Source: UBA6663 sp044226485
Lineage (GTDB): Bacteria > Chloroflexota > Anaerolineae > Anaerolineales > UBA6663
Direction: 5' to 3'
Assembly: GCA_044226485.1 (NCBI GenBank)
Contig: JBGAGY010000010.1
Span: 1-64,000, forward strand
Length of the DNA stretch: 64,000 nucleotides
The position numbers and the translations under genes are program-made. Below, in pieces: positions 50,872-60,339 of the stretch. The first letter of the stretch is position 1, and each line of letters begins with the position of its first letter. The notes under the pieces were generated by a model that saw only the letters and a list, made by a program, of their open reading frames with translations, ran no database searches and was not told the DNA's origin.

Positions 50872-52245
50872 TCAGGGCGCGAGGGTGACCCCGACGCTCA
50901 TCCCGGGTCGCAGACCCGCGGGCTGTTCGTCGAGCTCGATTGTGGCCTTGTAGACGACGTCGCCGCCCAGCGTGCCGGCCAGCGGGGCGATAGCCACGAG
51001 GCGGCCGGTCACGGTCTGGCCCAGCGCATCGATCGAGACGCTGGCTGATTGCCCGATGACGAGCCTGGGCACATCACGCTCGCTGAGATCGGTGGTTTCG
51101 ACTTTCAAGGCGCTCAGATCGGTGAGGACGATGGCTGGCTGGCCGGGCGTGACCCATTCGCCTGCGTTCACCGACACCTCGCCGACGGTGGCGGCGAAGG
51201 GCGCCTTGATCTCGAGATCCGCCAGTGCCGCCTTGGCCGCAGTCGATTGAGCTTCGGCGTTGGCGACGCGCGCCTGAGCGATGGCCAGGGCATCCGGATC
51301 CGGCCCGTCTTTCAACTTTGCATACAGGGCCTGGGCATCGGAGAGCGCGGCCTGCGCCACGGCGACGTCGGCCTGAGCGAGCGCTAGCTTGACAGCGTCG
51401 GGCCCACGCCGGGCCGCCGCCAGGTTGGCCTGCGCCGTGTCGTACGCCTTCTGTGCGTCGGTCACGGCGTTGTCGTCGGCGGCAAGCGCCTGCTGCAGCC
51501 GGAGCTGCGCCGCCTGGAAATCTTGAAGGGCGCGATCGTAAGCGATCTGGGCGTTGCCCAGGGCGTTGTTGTGTTGATCGCTGTAACCGGGATAACGGGC
51601 CTCGAGATCCTTGAGGTTGTTCAACGCGTTTGTCGTGTTGGTCAACGCATCGGCGGCCGCTCGCAGCCCGATCTGGTATTCCGTGATCTGGGCGTTTTGT
51701 TGAGCCGTCGTCAGGGCCTGTGAGGCGCGATCGAATTGCTGCTGGTAGTAGGTCACGTCAGGGTTGGCCTGGCCATTCAGGTCACGCTGGGCTCGATCCA
51801 GGTTGTCCTGCGCCGTGGCGACGGCCAGCTGGGCCTGAGCCGCGGCCGTTGCCGCCGAATCCTGTAGGTCTTGAAGCGCCTGTCGCGCATTCAAGAGCTC
51901 GAGGTCCGCGGCGGTCACGGCGGCGGCGAGGCGTTCACCGCCGGCGAGCCGCACGAGCACCTGGCCGGCCTCGACCGGGTCGCCCGCAGCAACCGTCACG
52001 CTCTCCACCCGGCCGGCCATGGCCGAGGCGAGGCGAGCTTCTTGAGCCGGGACGATCACGCCTGAGGCCGCCGCGCTTCCGCCTCCCAGGCTGGGTGCGT
52101 TCGCCGTTGTCGCTTCCGTCGCGGCCGGCGCGTTTGCGCCGTTCAAGACGACCGTGGGCACGACCTCGGGCGGCGAGCCCGGAAAGCGATCGCAAGCGGC
52201 CAGGCCCAACGCCAGGCCGAGAGCCAGGATGAGACGAGTCTTCAT
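50872..52245 (-). CDS. HlyD/MacA-like adaptor lipoprotein
   Basis: 457 residues. The lipobox LGLAAC gives Cys18. A biotinyl-lipoyl-like half (about 60-110 and 355-395), a very long coiled-coil hairpin (about 110-350) and a beta-barrel (about 395-455) follow, the usual membrane-fusion layout. It is the last gene of the tetR-DUF998-permease-permease-ATPase-adaptor operon. Together these form a MacAB-like exporter for a lipid, peptide or drug. Confidence 0.92.
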   Translation of the reverse strand: MKTRLILALGLALGLAACDRFPGSPPEVVPTVVLNGANAPAATEATTANAPSLGGGSAAASGVIVPAQEARLASAMAGRVESVTVAAGDPVEAGQVLVRLAGGERLAAAVTAADLELLNARQALQDLQDSAATAAAQAQLAVATAQDNLDRAQRDLNGQANPDVTYYQQQFDRASQALTTAQQNAQITEYQIGLRAAADALTNTTNALNNLKDLEARYPGYSDQHNNALGNAQIAYDRALQDFQAAQLRLQQALAADDNAVTDAQKAYDTAQANLAAARRGPDAVKLALAQADVAVAQAALSDAQALYAKLKDGPDPDALAIAQARVANAEAQSTAAKAALADLEIKAPFAATVGEVSVNAGEWVTPGQPAIVLTDLSALKVETTDLSERDVPRLVIGQSASVSIDALGQTVTGRLVAIAPLAGTLGGDVVYKATIELDEQPAGLRPGMSVGVTLAP

Positions 52246-52265
52246 GTACGACTCCAACGGGAACA

Positions 52266-52308
52266 GACGAAGGACGAAGGTTGTGTGAGACAACCTTCGT
52301 CCTTCGTC
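52266..52308. repeat. Perfect 19-bp hairpin inside the export operon
   Basis: Arms 52266-52284 and 52290-52308 are exact, loop of five bases. The arm is GACGAAGGACGAAGG, two copies of one word, plus TTGT. It lies between the ATPase and adaptor genes. Confidence 0.95.
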
Positions 52309-52310
52309 GC

Positions 52311-53009
52311 CTAAGCCACGGTTGCCACAGCCTCGTCGGCAGGCACGATCACGCCGTCGCGCAGATTGACGATCCGGCGCGCGTATGAGATCACGCGTGG
52401 GTCGTGCGTGGCGAAGACGAAGGTCACGCCCGTCTCCTGGTTGAGCCGGGTCATGATGTCCATGACCTGCTTGCCGTTCGTCGTATCCAGATTGGCGGTC
52501 GGCTCGTCGGCCAGGATCAGCGACGGTTGGGTCGCGAGGGCGCGCGCGATGGCGACGCGCTGCTGTTGCCCGCCTGAGAGCTGATCGGGCCTGTGATGCG
52601 AGCGCTCGCTCAGGTCGACGGCTTCGAGCAGCCACTTGACGCGCGCGCTGCGCTCAGCGGGCTTCGTGCCGGCGAGCAGCATGGGCAGTTCGATGTTCTC
52701 GGCGGCCGACAGCGTCGGGATCAGGGCGAAGAACTGGAAGATGAAGCCGATGGTCCCGCGGCGCATGTCGGCGCGCTGGTTGCGGTTCAGGTGGCTGACA
52801 TCCTTGCCGTTGATGAAGACCTTGCCGGTCGTCGGCTGATCGAGACAGCCGATGAGCTGCAGCAGCGTGGTCTTGCCCGAACCCGACGGCCCGACCAGGG
52901 CCGTGAACTCTCCACCTTCGATGGTCAGGTTGACGCCGCGCAGCGCCTGCGTCTCGAGCTTGCCCGTCTTGAATGAGCGGGTGACGTTTTCAACACGTGT
53001 GACTTCCAT
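52311..53009 (-). CDS. ABC exporter ATPase, MacB/LolD type
   Basis: 232 residues. Walker A GPSGSGKTT (39-47), Q-loop FQFF, signature LSGGQQQRVAIARAL, Walker B LILADEPTANLD and the H-loop ATHD are all intact. It powers the two FtsX-type permeases in the same operon. The start at 53009 follows GGAAACGCC; the preceding gap is filled by the GACCGC repeat. Confidence 0.95.
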   Translation of the reverse strand: MEVTRVENVTRSFKTGKLETQALRGVNLTIEGGEFTALVGPSGSGKTTLLQLIGCLDQPTTGKVFINGKDVSHLNRNQRADMRRGTIGFIFQFFALIPTLSAAENIELPMLLAGTKPAERSARVKWLLEAVDLSERSHHRPDQLSGGQQQRVAIARALATQPSLILADEPTANLDTTNGKQVMDIMTRLNQETGVTFVFATHDPRVISYARRIVNLRDGVIVPADEAVATVA

Positions 53010-53024
53010 GATGGCGTTTCCTTA

Positions 53025-53180
53025 AGGACCGCGGACACCGATTGGACCGCAGACGGCGGACCACAGACCGCAGAGCATACTTTCGATGACAGCGGGCCGC
53101 AGACCGCGGACCGCAGGCGTTTGGCGAACGCAAGCGGAGGAGGACAGGAACTGCCGTCCGCCGTCTGCGGTCCGCCGTCG
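53025..53180. repeat. GACCGC-type repeat with an 18-bp inverted pair
   Basis: Arms 53044-53061 (GGACCGCAGACGGCGGAC) and 53156-53173 are exact complements. Further copies of GACCGCAG/GACCGCGG lie between, at about 53067, 53098 and 53107. It fills the gap between permease and ATPase genes. Related words occur near 58213-58230 and 58320-58345. Confidence 0.88.
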
Positions 53181-53182
53181 CG

Positions 53183-54400
<1,218 letters not shown>

Positions 54401-54409
54401 TCGTGCCTC

Positions 54410-55639
54410 TCATACATGGTGCAGGGCCATCGCGGGTTCGCTCTGCGACGCCTCGCGGGCGGGATAAATCGACGCCAGGATGGCGATCACCAGCGTCGTG
54501 ATCGCGCGCTGACCGATCCTCTCGAGGCCGAGCGTGGAATACACCCTGCCCGTGATCAGGGCCGTATAGCTCGTGAGGCTCGAGAACTGGCCGTAATCGA
54601 AGCCGACCTGTCCCATGAAGCCGTTGACCGCCAGGCCCAGGATCACGCCGGCGGTCACGCCGACGATGCCCATCATGGCGCCCTCGAGTAAGAACAACCA
54701 CGTGATCTGGAGCGGGCGCATCCCGAGCGCGCCAAGCAGACCGATCTCGCGCGTGCGTTCGTACACGGCCATCATCAGCAGGTTGAGGATGCCGATGCCG
54801 GCGATGCCCAGGATCACGACAGCGAAGACGTCCATCACAGCGCCCTTGCGCGAGATGGCGTTCTTCAGGTCAGGGAAGTTGGTCTCCCACGACGTGATCT
54901 CGGCGCCGCTCAGGCCCGGCTGCAGGGCCTGCATCACGGGCGGTTCCTGACCTAGCTGCTCGAGCGTGATCACGATCTCGGTCGACTGACCGGCCAGGTC
55001 GTACAGCCCTTGCGCCTCGGCGAGCGAAACGTAGACCGTGGTCTTCTCGATATCGGGCATGCCGAGGTCGAAGATGCCGACGACCTCCAGGGTCCGTTGT
55101 CGCATCTGGGCGTGAGTGGCGCGACCGACCACCGTGATCCGGTCGCCGACGGCCAGGTTCATTTCTTCAGCCAGGCCTTTCCCGATGAGGACGAGGTCGG
55201 CGTCGTCGGACGTCAGGAAGCGGCCCTCCTTGACGTTCTGGGCGATCAGGTTGACCGACGCTTCCTTCTCGGGCTCCATGCCGACGATCGACACCGCAAA
55301 CGCGCCTTCGCGATTGGTCACAAGGCCGCCGGTGGTGATGCGGCGCGACGCGCTCAACACATGCGGCTGAGCCGCGGCAGCTTCCGCGATCGCGACGTCG
55401 TTGGGCAGCGGCATGATCGGGTTTTGCTCGACCTGCTCGCCATAGCCCGCGGCGTGGATCTGAAGATTGCCGCCGAGCACACGGATGGCGTTGCCATAGA
55501 TCGCGTTCTCGAAGCCGGCGACGAGACCGTCGTACATCATCATCATCGCCAGACAACTGCCGATGGCGGCCACGACGATCAACGTTCGGCGTTTGTGCCT
55601 CCATAGATTGCGCCAGGCCTGTTGGAAGTAAAGTCCCAT
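54410..55639 (-). CDS. MacB/FtsX-type ABC permease (first)
   Basis: 409 residues with the same layout: helix about 20-42, extracellular domain about 43-275, three C-terminal helices. The pattern YERTREIGLLGALGMRPLQITWLF and the end YPAREASQSEPAMALHHV match the family. It is a paralogue of the next gene, and both share one ATPase. Confidence 0.93.
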   Translation of the reverse strand: MGLYFQQAWRNLWRHKRRTLIVVAAIGSCLAMMMMYDGLVAGFENAIYGNAIRVLGGNLQIHAAGYGEQVEQNPIMPLPNDVAIAEAAAAQPHVLSASRRITTGGLVTNREGAFAVSIVGMEPEKEASVNLIAQNVKEGRFLTSDDADLVLIGKGLAEEMNLAVGDRITVVGRATHAQMRQRTLEVVGIFDLGMPDIEKTTVYVSLAEAQGLYDLAGQSTEIVITLEQLGQEPPVMQALQPGLSGAEITSWETNFPDLKNAISRKGAVMDVFAVVILGIAGIGILNLLMMAVYERTREIGLLGALGMRPLQITWLFLLEGAMMGIVGVTAGVILGLAVNGFMGQVGFDYGQFSSLTSYTALITGRVYSTLGLERIGQRAITTLVIAILASIYPAREASQSEPAMALHHV

Positions 55640-55662
55640 ACCTACTACTCCTCTCGAAGCAT

Positions 55663-56349
55663 TCAGTGCGCGCCTTCAGCGCGCCACAAGGCGACCGCGC
55701 TGGCGGTCATCCACGCAAAGCCCACGATCAGGGTGAGCCGTTGCAACAGCCCGGCGACGGCCTGAAGGCCGCCGATCTGACCAAATCCCAGGCTGGTGAT
55801 CACGAACAGGGCGATGAACGCGACGCCCGTTATCGTCGAATACGTCGACCAGCCGCTCCGTCCGGTGCGCCCGAAGTGGCGCGCCAGCACGAAACAGGCA
55901 GCGGGTAAGCCGATGAACACCAGGGCGGAGAGCGTGCGATGCATGCGCCCTGGGAAGGTGTAATCCATCGAGAGCAGCGCCGTCCCTGGCGGGTAGCCGT
56001 TCATCGGATCGGTGACGAAGGCGCCGGCACCGATCAGACCGAGGCCGATGATGGCGACCAGGATCGGCGCCCACGTCGATCCGCCGGGCCGACGCAGCAA
56101 CCGCCAGAGGCCGACGGCGAAGGCCAGAGTCAGCGCGCCGGTGACGAAGAAGTTTGCGGCCTGGGTCCAGCCGTCGGGGCCGATCGCGAGTGAACTGACC
56201 GGATGGCGCAGCGGGTCATAGTCGACTCGTGTGGCGCCGAGGATCAGATAGATCAGAGTGAACAACGGCCCGGCTGCGGCTCCGCAAAGCAAGAGGATGC
56301 GCGTCAGGGTGTCCTGCCTGGCGAAAGCAGGTGCTGATGATTGGATCAC
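55663..56349 (-). CDS. DUF998 membrane protein
   Basis: 228 residues, six membrane helices. DPLRHPVSSLAIGPDGWTQ and GAFVTDPMNGYPPGT are typical of DUF998. Function unknown. Its ATG overlaps the TetR stop by four bases, so it is in the export operon. Confidence 0.85.
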   Translation of the reverse strand: MIQSSAPAFARQDTLTRILLLCGAAAGPLFTLIYLILGATRVDYDPLRHPVSSLAIGPDGWTQAANFFVTGALTLAFAVGLWRLLRRPGGSTWAPILVAIIGLGLIGAGAFVTDPMNGYPPGTALLSMDYTFPGRMHRTLSALVFIGLPAACFVLARHFGRTGRSGWSTYSTITGVAFIALFVITSLGFGQIGGLQAVAGLLQRLTLIVGFAWMTASAVALWRAEGAH

Positions 56350-57074
56350 TTCGTCTCTTCCATTTCTCCGACCTCGTCGACGAGCGCTTCCTCTCCGAAC
56401 CAGACCTTGAGAACCTCCGGCCGCATGATGATGAGCGCGCCCGGGGGGGTGCCAAGCAGCCGACAGATCGCGTCGTTGTAGGCCCGCAAAGCCGCGACGA
56501 CCTTACGGCTCTCCGCGACATCTTGATTGGGCGCCAGCGCCCATCCGGCCAGGACGTCACCCAGGCTCTGGACCAGCCCGAATGTCACGGACCCGATCTG
56601 ATCGGGGTAGGGCGTATCGAAGTCGCCCTCGGCAATGCCCTGCCGCACAAGAGCCGTCATCCACGGCGTGCCGGCGTGCATCAGGCGGGCCATGATCTTC
56701 TGCCGAACCAGGGCGTTCTTGTCCGAGTACCAGGCGCGGGTCAGGCCCAGCAGAAAATCCTTGCGGGCGGCCTTCCACTGCGATACCGAGTCGAAGAAGC
56801 GCTGCATTTTGGTGAGCGCGCGCTCGTGTGGATCCTGGACGATGGGCGTCACAAGGCGCGCCACCTGGTCAATGATCCGGTCGAGGACGGCTTCGAGCAG
56901 CGACGGCTTCGAGTCGTAATAGTGGTAAAAGGCGCCTTTTGAGATGCTGAGCTCGTTCAAGATGTCCTGGATGGACATCTCTTCGTAGCCCTTGGCGAAG
57001 ATCAGGCCCTGGGCGGCATCCAGGATTTCGGCGCGTTTTTGGGCGTTTTCCTCTTCCTTGACAGTTCGGGGCAT
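56346..57074 (-). CDS. TetR-family repressor of the export operon
   Basis: 242 residues. The N-terminal helix-turn-helix (about 12-58) reads ILDAAQGLIFAKGYEEMSIQDI and LSISKGAFYHYYDSKPSLL. It is the first gene of the operon and has an 8-bp perfect dyad 16-32 bases upstream of its start, so it probably controls itself and the exporter. The ligand is unknown. Confidence 0.92.
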   Translation of the reverse strand: MPRTVKEEENAQKRAEILDAAQGLIFAKGYEEMSIQDILNELSISKGAFYHYYDSKPSLLEAVLDRIIDQVARLVTPIVQDPHERALTKMQRFFDSVSQWKAARKDFLLGLTRAWYSDKNALVRQKIMARLMHAGTPWMTALVRQGIAEGDFDTPYPDQIGSVTFGLVQSLGDVLAGWALAPNQDVAESRKVVAALRAYNDAICRLLGTPPGALIIMRPEVLKVWFGEEALVDEVGEMEETK

Positions 57075-57089
57075 ATGGGCCTCGATGAA

Positions 57090-57106
57090 AAACCGACCGT
57101 CGGTTT
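57090..57106. promoter_or_regulatory. TetR operator upstream of the export operon
   Basis: AAACCGAC, one base, GTCGGTTT: a perfect 8-bp inverted repeat, the kind bound by many TetR proteins. It is between the TetR start (57074) and the divergent GNAT gene. Confidence 0.85.
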
Positions 57107-57304
57107 GTTATTGGAGGCTACACCCGGCTGGCCTGCGAGGTCAAGTGACATTTGCCGATGTCAGGTGGATGTCTGACAGGCTTCGACCGGGCACGGTGGA
57201 TAGAAAATGGACCCGGATCCGCGACACTCGATTTCTGGATCGCCCATCGTGTGGATGAATCTCGCCTGCATCTGACAGGTCTGGACTAAGGGAAAGGCTT
57301 CGTT

Positions 57305-58222
57305 GTGATCACCCATCGGCGCTATGCCAGCATCGACGATTACTATGCCATCAGCGACTTCCTGATCTCGCTCTATCGGCCATTCAACCAGGACGGCAAC
57401 TGGATTCAGCCGATCTGGGCCTACATGCACAGCCATCCGAACCTGGACTTCGGCTTGCTCGGCCGCTTTCGCCTCTGGTACGACGACGACCGGCTGGTGG
57501 CTGTTGCTCACTATGAGTACACAGTGGGTGAGGCCTTCTTCGCCGTCAGGCCGGAATACGGTTCCCTCAAGCCTGAGATGCTCGACTACGCCATGGCCGA
57601 GCTGGCCCAGATTGACGCCGATGGCACGCGAACGCTGCGAGCCTATATCGCCGACGTCGACCCCGACTTCGAGGCGATCGCCCAATCACGCGGCTTCGTG
57701 CTCGACCCGGATGCCGCGCGCCCCATAGCGTGCCTCGAGACGCCAGAGGGATTCGCGCCCGACCTGCGGCTGCCCGAGGGCTATCGCATCACGACCCTGG
57801 CCGAAGAGAACGACCTGGTGCGCATGCATCGAGTGCTGTGGCGCGGGTTCGATCATCCCGGTGAGCCGCCGGCCGAGGGCATCCGCTGGCGCAGACAGAT
57901 GCAGTCGAGCCCGTTCTTTCGCCACGATCTCACCCTGGCCGTCGTCGCGCCCAACGGCGATTGGGCCTCGTTCTGTGGGATGTGGTTCGAGCCGCACAAC
58001 AGCATCGCCCTGGTCGAGCCTGTGGCCACCGACCCGAGCTACCGTCGGCTGGGTCTCGGGCGCGCCGTCGTCCTCGACGGAATTCGCCGCTGTGCCGACC
58101 TTGGTGCTCGCATCGCTTATGTGGGCTCCGACCAGCCCTTCTACAAGTCGTTCGGCTTTAAGGTGACGATGACTCAACGGGCGTGGGTTCTGAAGAGGAA
58201 GTCCGCCAAGGGTGGACCGTAG
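57305..58222 (+). CDS. Tandem GNAT N-acetyltransferase-like protein
   Basis: 305 residues with two GNAT folds. The second has the acetyl-CoA loop DPSYRRLGLGRAVVLDGIRR (about 240-260) and the end PFYKSFGFKVTM. The first (about 1-140) lacks that loop and may be a non-catalytic partner. The GTG start at 57305 follows AAGGGAAAG. Substrate unknown. The divergent upstream contains a TGACA-N8-TGTCA dyad at 57146-57163. Confidence 0.85.
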   Translation: MITHRRYASIDDYYAISDFLISLYRPFNQDGNWIQPIWAYMHSHPNLDFGLLGRFRLWYDDDRLVAVAHYEYTVGEAFFAVRPEYGSLKPEMLDYAMAELAQIDADGTRTLRAYIADVDPDFEAIAQSRGFVLDPDAARPIACLETPEGFAPDLRLPEGYRITTLAEENDLVRMHRVLWRGFDHPGEPPAEGIRWRRQMQSSPFFRHDLTLAVVAPNGDWASFCGMWFEPHNSIALVEPVATDPSYRRLGLGRAVVLDGIRRCADLGARIAYVGSDQPFYKSFGFKVTMTQRAWVLKRKSAKGGP

Positions 58223-58256
58223 ACCGCAGAACTGGCGCAGATCATGCTCGCGGGCT

Positions 58257-58316
58257 GACGAGAGACGAGTGATGATGGCTGAACGGACAGGCAACCATCG
58301 TCACTCGTCTCTCGTC
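58257..58316. repeat. 22-bp near-perfect hairpin
   Basis: Arms 58257-58278 and 58295-58316 pair with one mismatch; loop 16 bases. The arm contains GACGAGAGACGAG, two copies of one word. It is flanked by GACCGCAG-type words (58220 and 58320 areas) that can form an outer stem. It separates the convergent GNAT and GyrI-like genes. Confidence 0.92.
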
Positions 58317-58347
58317 GATCTGCGGCCCGCCGTCGGCTGTCTGCGGT

Positions 58348-58803
58348 TTATTCGGCGATCGGCAGATACAGGTCGAACTCGACCTTCTCCCACTGACCGA
58401 GAAGATCAGGCGTGAGGAGCTCCTCGAGCCACTGGTGATGAGCAGCGCGGTACGGGCTCGCCTCGCGCCAGCGTACGAGCGATTGCCAGATCTCGGGGTT
58501 CGGGGTGCCAGCGCAACGCATCACGGCATACAGGCCGCCAGCGAAGGGCTTGACCTGCACGGCAGCCGAAGGCGCTGCCTCGCCCTTCAAAACCAGCCAC
58601 TGTTCATACCCGTAGTTCGGGCTGCCGGGCGTGGGTGATGGATTGTTGAAGCCGAACAGACGATGGTCGGTCAGCGCCAGGCCGGCGGCCTCGGCCCAGC
58701 GCGTCAGCGCCTCCCAGGCCTGTCCCTCGGGCTCAGGGCCGAACCCCAGCGCCGCAGCCACACGCATCGGTTCAAGGCGAACGATTCGAACGTCTTCAGT
58801 CAT
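58348..58803 (-). CDS. GyrI-like effector-binding domain protein
   Basis: 151 residues with the GyrI/AraC-effector fold: VRIVRLEPMRVAAALGFG, YEQWLVL, FAGGLYAVMRCAGTPNPEIWQSL and the C-terminal VEFDLYLPI. It lacks a DNA-binding domain. Such proteins bind or hydrolyse small cyanide-like or drug molecules. It is divergent from the WYL regulator, which likely controls it. Confidence 0.87.
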   Translation of the reverse strand: MTEDVRIVRLEPMRVAAALGFGPEPEGQAWEALTRWAEAAGLALTDHRLFGFNNPSPTPGSPNYGYEQWLVLKGEAAPSAAVQVKPFAGGLYAVMRCAGTPNPEIWQSLVRWREASPYRAAHHQWLEELLTPDLLGQWEKVEFDLYLPIAE

Positions 58804-58888
58804 AGGTGTCTCCCCTTGTCATGATTCTCGTCGCGCCAGGTGGCGCCTCGCCTGAGCGCGACGTTCTTGTCACATCTTACGCACCCGT

Positions 58889-58905
58889 CTGACAACTCCT
58901 GTCAG
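58889..58905. promoter_or_regulatory. Likely WYL-regulator operator
   Basis: CTGACA-ACTCC-TGTCAG, a 6-bp perfect dyad in the divergent GyrI/WYL region. Another TTGTCA half-site lies near 58867. The site lies between both starts. Confidence 0.6.
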
Positions 58906-58943
58906 GATTTCGTGCTAGCATCAAAAGCGTTCAGGGAGGGGGG

Positions 58944-59942
58944 ATGCGTGCGGATCGTCTGATCGCGCTGCTGATGATTCTGCAGGCCCGTGGCCGCGTG
59001 ACGGCCCAGGCGCTGGCACAGGAACTCGAGGTCTCCGAGCGGACGATCTACCGCGATCTCGAGGCGCTCGGCATCGCCGGCGTCCCGGTCGTTGCGGAGC
59101 GCGGCCCCGGTGGCGGGTGCTCGCTCCTCGAGAACTACCGCACCTCGCTGACGGGCTTGACCGAGCCGGAGGCGCGCGCGTTGTTCATGTTGCATGTGCC
59201 GCAGCCGCTCACTACCCTGGGCGTCAGCCGTGATCTGCAGAGCGCGCTGCGCAAACTGTCGGCCTCGTTGCCGGAAGCGCGGCGCGGCGCGGCAGCCGCC
59301 TCGCACCAGCGGATCTACCTCGACTCGACCGGATGGAACCAACCTGAAAGGCCCGTGCCGCATCTTCAGGAGCTGTATCGGGCGGTGTGGGAAGAGCATG
59401 CCCTGCGGTTGACGGTACGCGTCGGGCCGCCGATCGACGGGCCGGTCACCTTCGATGTGGCGCCATACGGCCTCGTCGCCAAGGCCAGCGCCTGGTATCT
59501 GGTCGGCGCGCGCGAGGACCGGGTGCGCGCGTACGCCGTGTCGGATGTGATCGCTGCGGAAGTGACCGGCACGCCCATGGTTCGCCCACCCGAGTTCGAC
59601 CTCGAGCGATTCTGGCAACGCTGGTGCGGCGAGATCGAACGCGATCGTCCGACATTGATCGTTCGGGTGCGCATCAAGTCGACGCTGTTGCCGCGGCTCG
59701 CCTGGTATCTCGGCTACGAGTCCGCCGCGAGCGTCAAGCAGCTCGACGACGGCGATGAATGGTCGACTGTGGAGATGACGTTCGGGTTCTTCGAGGAGGC
59801 GCGAACGCGGCTGCTCGGGCTCGGCGGAGCCGTCGAGGTGATCGAGCCGCTTGCCCTGCGCCTCAGCCTTCGCGATTTGGCCGAACAGGCCGCTGCCGTC
59901 TATGCGTGCTCGACGGCGCGCTCGTCAGGTCTACTCGTCTGA
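58944..59942 (+). CDS. HTH/WYL-domain regulator (YafY family)
   Basis: 332 residues. Helix-turn-helix about 1-60 (RVTAQALAQELEVSERTIYRDLEAL), WYL domain about 135-220 (VAPYGLVAKASAWYLVG) and WCX C-terminal domain. WYL domains bind nucleic acid or nucleotide ligands and can repress or activate. It is divergent from the GyrI-like gene. The ATG at 58944 follows AGGGAGG. Confidence 0.93.
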   Translation: MRADRLIALLMILQARGRVTAQALAQELEVSERTIYRDLEALGIAGVPVVAERGPGGGCSLLENYRTSLTGLTEPEARALFMLHVPQPLTTLGVSRDLQSALRKLSASLPEARRGAAAASHQRIYLDSTGWNQPERPVPHLQELYRAVWEEHALRLTVRVGPPIDGPVTFDVAPYGLVAKASAWYLVGAREDRVRAYAVSDVIAAEVTGTPMVRPPEFDLERFWQRWCGEIERDRPTLIVRVRIKSTLLPRLAWYLGYESAASVKQLDDGDEWSTVEMTFGFFEEARTRLLGLGGAVEVIEPLALRLSLRDLAEQAAAVYACSTARSSGLLV

Positions 59943-60134
59943 GTCGGGTTGCGCCCCCGAGAAGCCATCGGCCCCGGCCAGCCGGTCGGCGAGCCTGGCC
60001 GGTTGATGGATCAAGATCGGCAGGTGTTCCGGGCAGATCCACACCGTCGCCGACCGATACTGAAACGCCATCAACGGGATCTGATAGCTGTCGCGTTCAC
60101 ACACCAGGCATTTCGCGCTATTGTCTGCCAGCAT
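59931..60134 (-). CDS. Small zinc-ribbon-like conserved protein
   Basis: 67 residues with CLVCERDSY (CxxC) and WICPEHLPILIH (CxxH), which could bind a metal. The end (ARLADRLAGADGF) is helix-like. It is common in this group of bacteria but its function is unknown. The ATG at 60134 follows AAGAGG. Its end overlaps the end of the WYL gene by 12 bases (convergent). Confidence 0.72.
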   Translation of the reverse strand: MLADNSAKCLVCERDSYQIPLMAFQYRSATVWICPEHLPILIHQPARLADRLAGADGFSGAQPDSDE

Positions 60135-60339
60135 CGTTTCCACCTCTTGTTGAGTGTCGCCTCGAACTCGACGTTCAGCATTCTAGACGGTTTTGCGCCG
60201 ACTATTCTCGTCTTTTGGCTCTTCCATGAACCGTCCAGCCTCTCGGCGACGTGGCCTCGAGTAGCCCCATCCTGTCACCCACGGACCGGGCTGCATCAAT
60301 TCATGGCAAAATGCCCGCAATCTCACAGGAGCGTTGACG

